64,000 nt of DNA from positions 186,001 through 250,000 of the forward strand of contig NZ_JAGTUU010000005.1 in assembly GCF_018224955.1 (NCBI RefSeq). The letters run 5' to 3'. The position numbers were made by a program, and so were the translations under genes. The notes below the pieces were generated by a model, which ran no database searches, had not been told where the DNA came from, and worked only from the letters and a program-made list of their open reading frames with translations. Shown here piece after piece: positions 59,190 to 64,000 of this stretch (within the stretch, counting starts at the first letter, position 1; every line of letters begins with the position of its first letter). The stretch is from Thetidibacter halocola. Its GTDB lineage: Bacteria > Pseudomonadota > Alphaproteobacteria > Rhodobacterales > Rhodobacteraceae.

Positions 59190-59517
59190 ACCTGCCGATC
59201 CATCCCGGATTTGCGCGGCCCGGCGCCGAAAACCGGGCGGCTGCCACGCGCCACTTTTCGGACAACGCAGAGCGCGGCAGCGTTGGCGCTGCGCGACAGG
59301 CGCGCGCGCAGCATCTGCGCGCCAGCCGTGCCCCTTCGACTCGCAGGCGGAACGGCCGATCCCCAGGCTGTCCGCCTGCTTTTTCGTGTCCGCTGAATTT
59401 TTTTGATCGGCAAGGGTTTGCCGGCTGTTCCTCTGAAACGACTCAAGGCTGGAACCCGGCCGCGGTTTCGTGGTTAATCGGCGCGTCGGGATACCCTGTC
59501 ATCGAGGAGCAGACGAG
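59190..59517 (+). other. 328-base gap with a terminator
   Basis: No supportable protein gene lies here. The first 150 bases are GC-rich with small dyads and end in a strong intrinsic terminator (59343-59384), so they form a long 3' untranslated region or a small RNA. Beyond it come an AT-rich spot (TTTTTTT near 59400), a GGCAA/TTGCC dyad and the Shine-Dalgarno region of the next lipoprotein gene. Confidence 0.6.
59343..59384 (+). terminator. intrinsic terminator
   Basis: GCAGGCGGA (59343-59351) pairs perfectly with TCCGCCTGC (59371-59379) and is followed by TTTTT. The loop is long (19 nt). It lies 154 nt past the preceding stop codon. Confidence 0.8.
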
Positions 59518-59721
59518 ATGGAAACCATCCGCATCATCACCCTTTTCTCTGCCGTGGCCGGGCTTGCGGCCTGCGGCGACACGCTCGGCGAACAGGCGGC
59601 AATCGGCGCCGGTGCCGGCACCGTCACCGCGGCCGCGATCGAAGGCGACATCTTCACCGGCGCGGTCGTGGGCGCCGCGGCCAACATCGCCTATTGCAGC
59701 CGCTACCCATCGCGCTGCTGA
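59518..59721 (+). CDS. small lipoprotein with glycine-zipper-like segment (67 residues)
   Basis: A 67-residue protein starting at ATG 59518 after GAGGAG. The lipobox is GLAACG, with the lipid cysteine at 19. The mature part, AAIGAGAGTVTAAAIEGDIF then TGAVVGAAANIAYC, has small residues spaced as in glycine zippers (a SmpA/OmlA-like or Rick-17kDa-type feature), which can insert in membranes. Two further cysteines are near the C-terminus. A strong terminator follows at 59780. Confidence 0.75.
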   Translation: METIRIITLFSAVAGLAACGDTLGEQAAIGAGAGTVTAAAIEGDIFTGAVVGAAANIAYCSRYPSRC

Positions 59722-59779
59722 CTCGCACCAATCCGCAGATTTGACCGCGACCGGCCTGCGCCGGTCCGAACCGTCTTGC

Positions 59780-59817
59780 ACCGCCGTCCGGGGGACTCCC
59801 CCGCGCGGCGGTTTTTT
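59780..59817 (+). terminator. intrinsic terminator just upstream of pccA
   Basis: ACCGCCG (59780-59786) pairs with CGGCGGT (59806-59812), with an inner GGGGG/CCCCC hairpin inside the loop, followed by TTTTTT (59812-59817). It ends only 48 nt before the pccA ATG. Besides ending the lipoprotein transcript it could attenuate pccA. Confidence 0.8.
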
Positions 59818-59865
59818 CATGCCGATACCGGCGCTCTGCGCGCCGCAAGAACAGAAGGGACAGCC

Positions 59866-61866
<2,001 letters not shown>

Positions 61867-61986
61867 CCGCGTCGGCCGCCTTCGTCCCGGGAACCCCTGC
61901 CGCAGGCCATGCGTTGGGGCGCCCGGGCATGGCGGCCGTGACGGCGGAAACGCTTCGTTCAGACGACTCGGCTATTGCTGAGCGCC

Positions 61987-62514
61987 ATGTGCGTCCTGTT
62001 TCGTCATGCCGTGATCCGTCTTGCGACCCTGCTTGCGCTGGTGCCGCTGCTGGCGGGCTGCGCACTGGATACCGAGGACGGGTTGCGCGACTACCTGCGG
62101 GGCTGGGTCTTTCTGGCGCAGACCCGGCATTTCACTTCGAAATCGGAATGCACCGTGGCGGTGTTCGATTTGGCCTCGGACAGCCTGCGCAGCACCGCGC
62201 CGGTGCAGGTGACGGAGTTCCGGCAGGCGCTGGTCTACCTGCGGCAGGATCGGGCGGTCTGGTTCGACATGCCGGGGATCAGCCCGCACGACATCTCGCG
62301 CGCGGTCATGTCGCTGGACCTGCCCAGCGGGCTGGGTCTGCTGTCGTCGGGCGTGGGGCCGGCGACGGGCTGCATCGCGGACCCGGCCGTGTCGAACGGG
62401 TTCTATTCGGTGATGACCTCGGGGCTCAGCGTGACGCTCTACGATCCGGCGGCCAATGCGTTGATCCTGCTCTATCCGCCGGAACACCTGCTGCTGGTGC
62501 TGCGCGGGTCCTGA
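61987..62514 (+). CDS. hypothetical lipoprotein
   Basis: A 175-residue protein with a lipoprotein signal (HAVIRLATLLALVPLLAGC, with the lipid cysteine near 25). The mature domain begins LDTEDGLRDYLRGWVFLAQT and includes SKSECTVAVFDL and VGPATGCIADPAVSNGFYSV. The three cysteines suggest a disulfide plus the lipid anchor. I do not recognise a named family. The ATG at 61987 was preferred to a TTG twelve bases upstream. It lies 120 nt after pccA and is convergent with the DUF4174 gene one base further on. Confidence 0.72.
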   Translation: MCVLFRHAVIRLATLLALVPLLAGCALDTEDGLRDYLRGWVFLAQTRHFTSKSECTVAVFDLASDSLRSTAPVQVTEFRQALVYLRQDRAVWFDMPGISPHDISRAVMSLDLPSGLGLLSSGVGPATGCIADPAVSNGFYSVMTSGLSVTLYDPAANALILLYPPEHLLLVLRGS

Positions 62515-62515
62515 G

Positions 62516-62992
62516 TCACTGGCGCAGCGCGTCGCGGCGGTCGCGGATTTCCTGCTGGCGCAGCGGCAGCTTGTCGATCGAGCGCGAGATCTCCCGCACG
62601 TCCCAGGGCGCGGGTTTGCGCGCCACGATGGTTCCGTCCTTGGCGATGATGACCAGCATGAAGCCGCGCGCGCGCAGGGATTGCCGCACGGCGCTGCGTG
62701 CCTTGGGATCGGTGTCGGTGATGATGATCACGTCCCGTTCCTCGAGCGCGTCGAGGCGTTCGATGAGAAGTTGCATCTGCTCGACATATCGCGGGTCCGC
62801 CGGGCTGTCTGCGAACACCACGACGGGCCGCTTGATCCACAGCCATTCCTCCAGCGTGGTATCCGTCGCCGCGATGATGGGGCCGGGTTCGGCGGTCGGG
62901 TCTTCCTGCGCGGTGGCGGCCTCCTGTGCGGCGCCCAGTGTGGCGCCGAAGGCAAGAGAGGCAGCAAGGCAGAGGCTTTTCAACGTCTTCAT
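62516..62992 (-). CDS. DUF4174 domain secreted protein
   Basis: A 158-residue protein with a signal peptide (about 1-22, LCLAASLAFGATLGAAQE). A DUF4174 domain follows: LEEWLWIKRPVVVFADSPAD, QMQLLIERLDALEERDVIII, and ARGFMLVIIAKDGTIVARKP. The fold resembles thioredoxin/peroxiredoxin without the active-site cysteines, so a redox role is not expected. Family function is unknown. The ATG at 62992 was chosen because it starts the signal peptide and has GAAGGAC upstream. Its stop is one base from the preceding convergent lipoprotein stop. Confidence 0.83.
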   Translation of the reverse strand: MKTLKSLCLAASLAFGATLGAAQEAATAQEDPTAEPGPIIAATDTTLEEWLWIKRPVVVFADSPADPRYVEQMQLLIERLDALEERDVIIITDTDPKARSAVRQSLRARGFMLVIIAKDGTIVARKPAPWDVREISRSIDKLPLRQQEIRDRRDALRQ

Positions 62993-63131
62993 GTCCTTCG
63001 ATATAAGCGCAACCTCGCCCCTCGGACAGGTCTGCCTTCGCATCACAGGGAAAAATTTTAACTTTAACCGCATCCTCATGGCTGCGCGCCGATCCTACCC
63101 CCGGCGTCATGAACCAGAGAGGGCGGGACGG

Positions 63132-64000
63132 ATGGACGTGATCCTGCATGTGGGTGCGCACCGCACCGGAACGAGCAGCCTGCAAGCCTACCTGCGCGAG
63201 CATGACGTCGCGCTGACGGCGCAGGCCGTCGGCTTCTGGGGGCCGCGGCGGACGCGGGTGGGCCTGCTGGACGGGCTGGCCGACCGTCCCCAGACGCCGG
63301 CAGACCTCGCGGCGGTGGTGCGCGGCACCGGCCGGCTGCGCATGAACCTCGACCTGTCCCGGCGCCGTGGCGTCCAGGCGCTGATCATCTCGGACGAGAA
63401 CATGCTGGGCAGCGTGCGGCGCAGCATCGCCGCGACGCGGCCCTATCCCGACGCGGGCGAACGCATGGCGCGCCTGCACGCGGCGTTCGGCGGCGTGACG
63501 CGGGTCGTTCTCCAGGTTCGCGCGCTGGACCTGTGGTGGGCTTCGGCGCTGGCCTACCTGCTGCCGCGCGGCGGACTGCTGCCCGATCCGGCGCAACTCG
63601 ACCGGATCGCGCAGGCGACCCGTGGCTGGCGGGACGTGATCACCGACATCGCCTGCGCCTGTCCCGGCGCGCAGATCGTCGTCCTGCCGTTCGAACGCTT
63701 TGCCGGCCAGCCGGCCGCGCAGCTGGCCGCGATGACGGGGCGGCGTGGATTCCCCAAGGTGCCCGCCAACCGCTTCTGGGAGAACCGCAGCGCCGACCTG
63801 CCCACCCTGCGCGCGCTGCTTGCCGAGCGCGGTGACGACCCGACGCGGCTGCCCTCCGGGCCGGGCCGCTGGATGCCCTTCGACGCCCGCCAGACCGAAA
63901 CCCTGCGCGAGGCCTATGCCGACGACCTGTTCTGGCTGCGCGCCGGGGCAGGCGGCCTGGCGCAACTGACAGAGGAAGACGGATCGCGCGACGCGGCAAA
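63132..64000 (+). CDS. sulfotransferase-like protein (partial, runs off right edge)
   Basis: An open frame from ATG 63132 to the window edge, 289 complete codons with no stop. It begins VILHVGAHRTGTSSLQAYLR, a P-loop-like PAPS-binding signature of the sulfotransferase superfamily. It continues with VQALIISDENML and RVVLQVRALDLWWASALAYL, typical of the bacterial sulfotransferase-like group found with surface polysaccharides. IVVLPFERFAG follows near the middle of the seen part. It would transfer sulfate from PAPS to a sugar or similar acceptor, but this is inferred from the motif. A GAGGGCGGGACGG purine stretch precedes the ATG. The C-terminus is outside the window. Confidence 0.75.
   Translation, partial: MDVILHVGAHRTGTSSLQAYLREHDVALTAQAVGFWGPRRTRVGLLDGLADRPQTPADLAAVVRGTGRLRMNLDLSRRRGVQALIISDENMLGSVRRSIAATRPYPDAGERMARLHAAFGGVTRVVLQVRALDLWWASALAYLLPRGGLLPDPAQLDRIAQATRGWRDVITDIACACPGAQIVVLPFERFAGQPAAQLAAMTGRRGFPKVPANRFWENRSADLPTLRALLAERGDDPTRLPSGPGRWMPFDARQTETLREAYADDLFWLRAGAGGLAQLTEEDGSRDAA

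Overview
The window is a high-GC bacterial chromosome segment. It is almost certainly an alphaproteobacterium of the Rhodobacterales (Roseobacter/Rhodobacter group). The reasons are a propionyl-CoA carboxylase locus with a PccR-type regulator, paired dimethylglycine-dehydrogenase-like flavoproteins flanking a betaine-homocysteine-type methyltransferase, an AsnC/Lrp-hpd pair, and many short hypothetical families that I associate with this order. Coding density is high, genes are read from both strands, and there is no phage, integron, CRISPR array or large island. Most of the window is core metabolism and housekeeping.

Layout. 1-1252: the start of gamma-glutamyltransferase, then an RsbW-like/STAS partner-switching pair. 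1348-10156: a thiolase, then an apparent operon of an XRE-cupin regulator, a GFA-family protein, a LysE exporter and two DMGDH-like flavoproteins around a homocysteine methyltransferase. I read this as glycine-betaine demethylation. 10163-14854: RluA-type pseudouridine synthase, aspartoacylase-like zinc enzyme, xthA, an odd GDPD-like protein, Trm112 and a Lon-N-domain protein. 14882-19692: thioredoxin/TPR co-chaperone, a leucine-rich-repeat gene split by one in-frame amber codon, a dehydratase and small proteins. 19844-27833: rpsO, GNAT, a dispersed histidine cluster (hisE, hisF, hisA, hisH, hisB) broken up by an SDR, an N-formylglutamate amidohydrolase, tRNA-Val and rpmJ, then two tRNA-Gly genes, one of which abuts a truncated glyoxalase-family gene. 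28275-43088: pyruvate carboxylase, an FMN hydroxyacid oxidase, UvrD/PcrA helicase, Lrp/hpd, a large Pro/Ala-rich membrane protein with pilus-assembly-like ends, a SIMPL protein and O-acetylhomocysteine sulfhydrylase. 43324-52558: assorted proteins including EamA, BNR propeller, ceramidase, gatCA and an amidase. 52627-62992: the pcc locus (pccR, MFS, pccB, a run of small lipoprotein and hypothetical genes, pccA). A sulfotransferase-like gene runs off the right edge.

The most useful non-gene signals are five. (1) A family of six dispersed palindromic elements has constant headers and loops but compensated stem changes. (2) TTTGCAA boxes before pccR and pccB match the PccR operator known from Rhodobacter sphaeroides. 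(3) Two GTGAAA/TTTCAC dyads precede the XRE-cupin operon. (4) A palindrome overlaps a good promoter at 43248-43295. (5) Three TGTGC repeats sit at exact 13-nt spacing in the lrp-hpd gap. I did not find a clearly new multi-gene defence or biosynthetic system. The best leads for something undescribed are the amber-split LRR gene, the PilM/PilP-like fusion protein and the palindromic element family.
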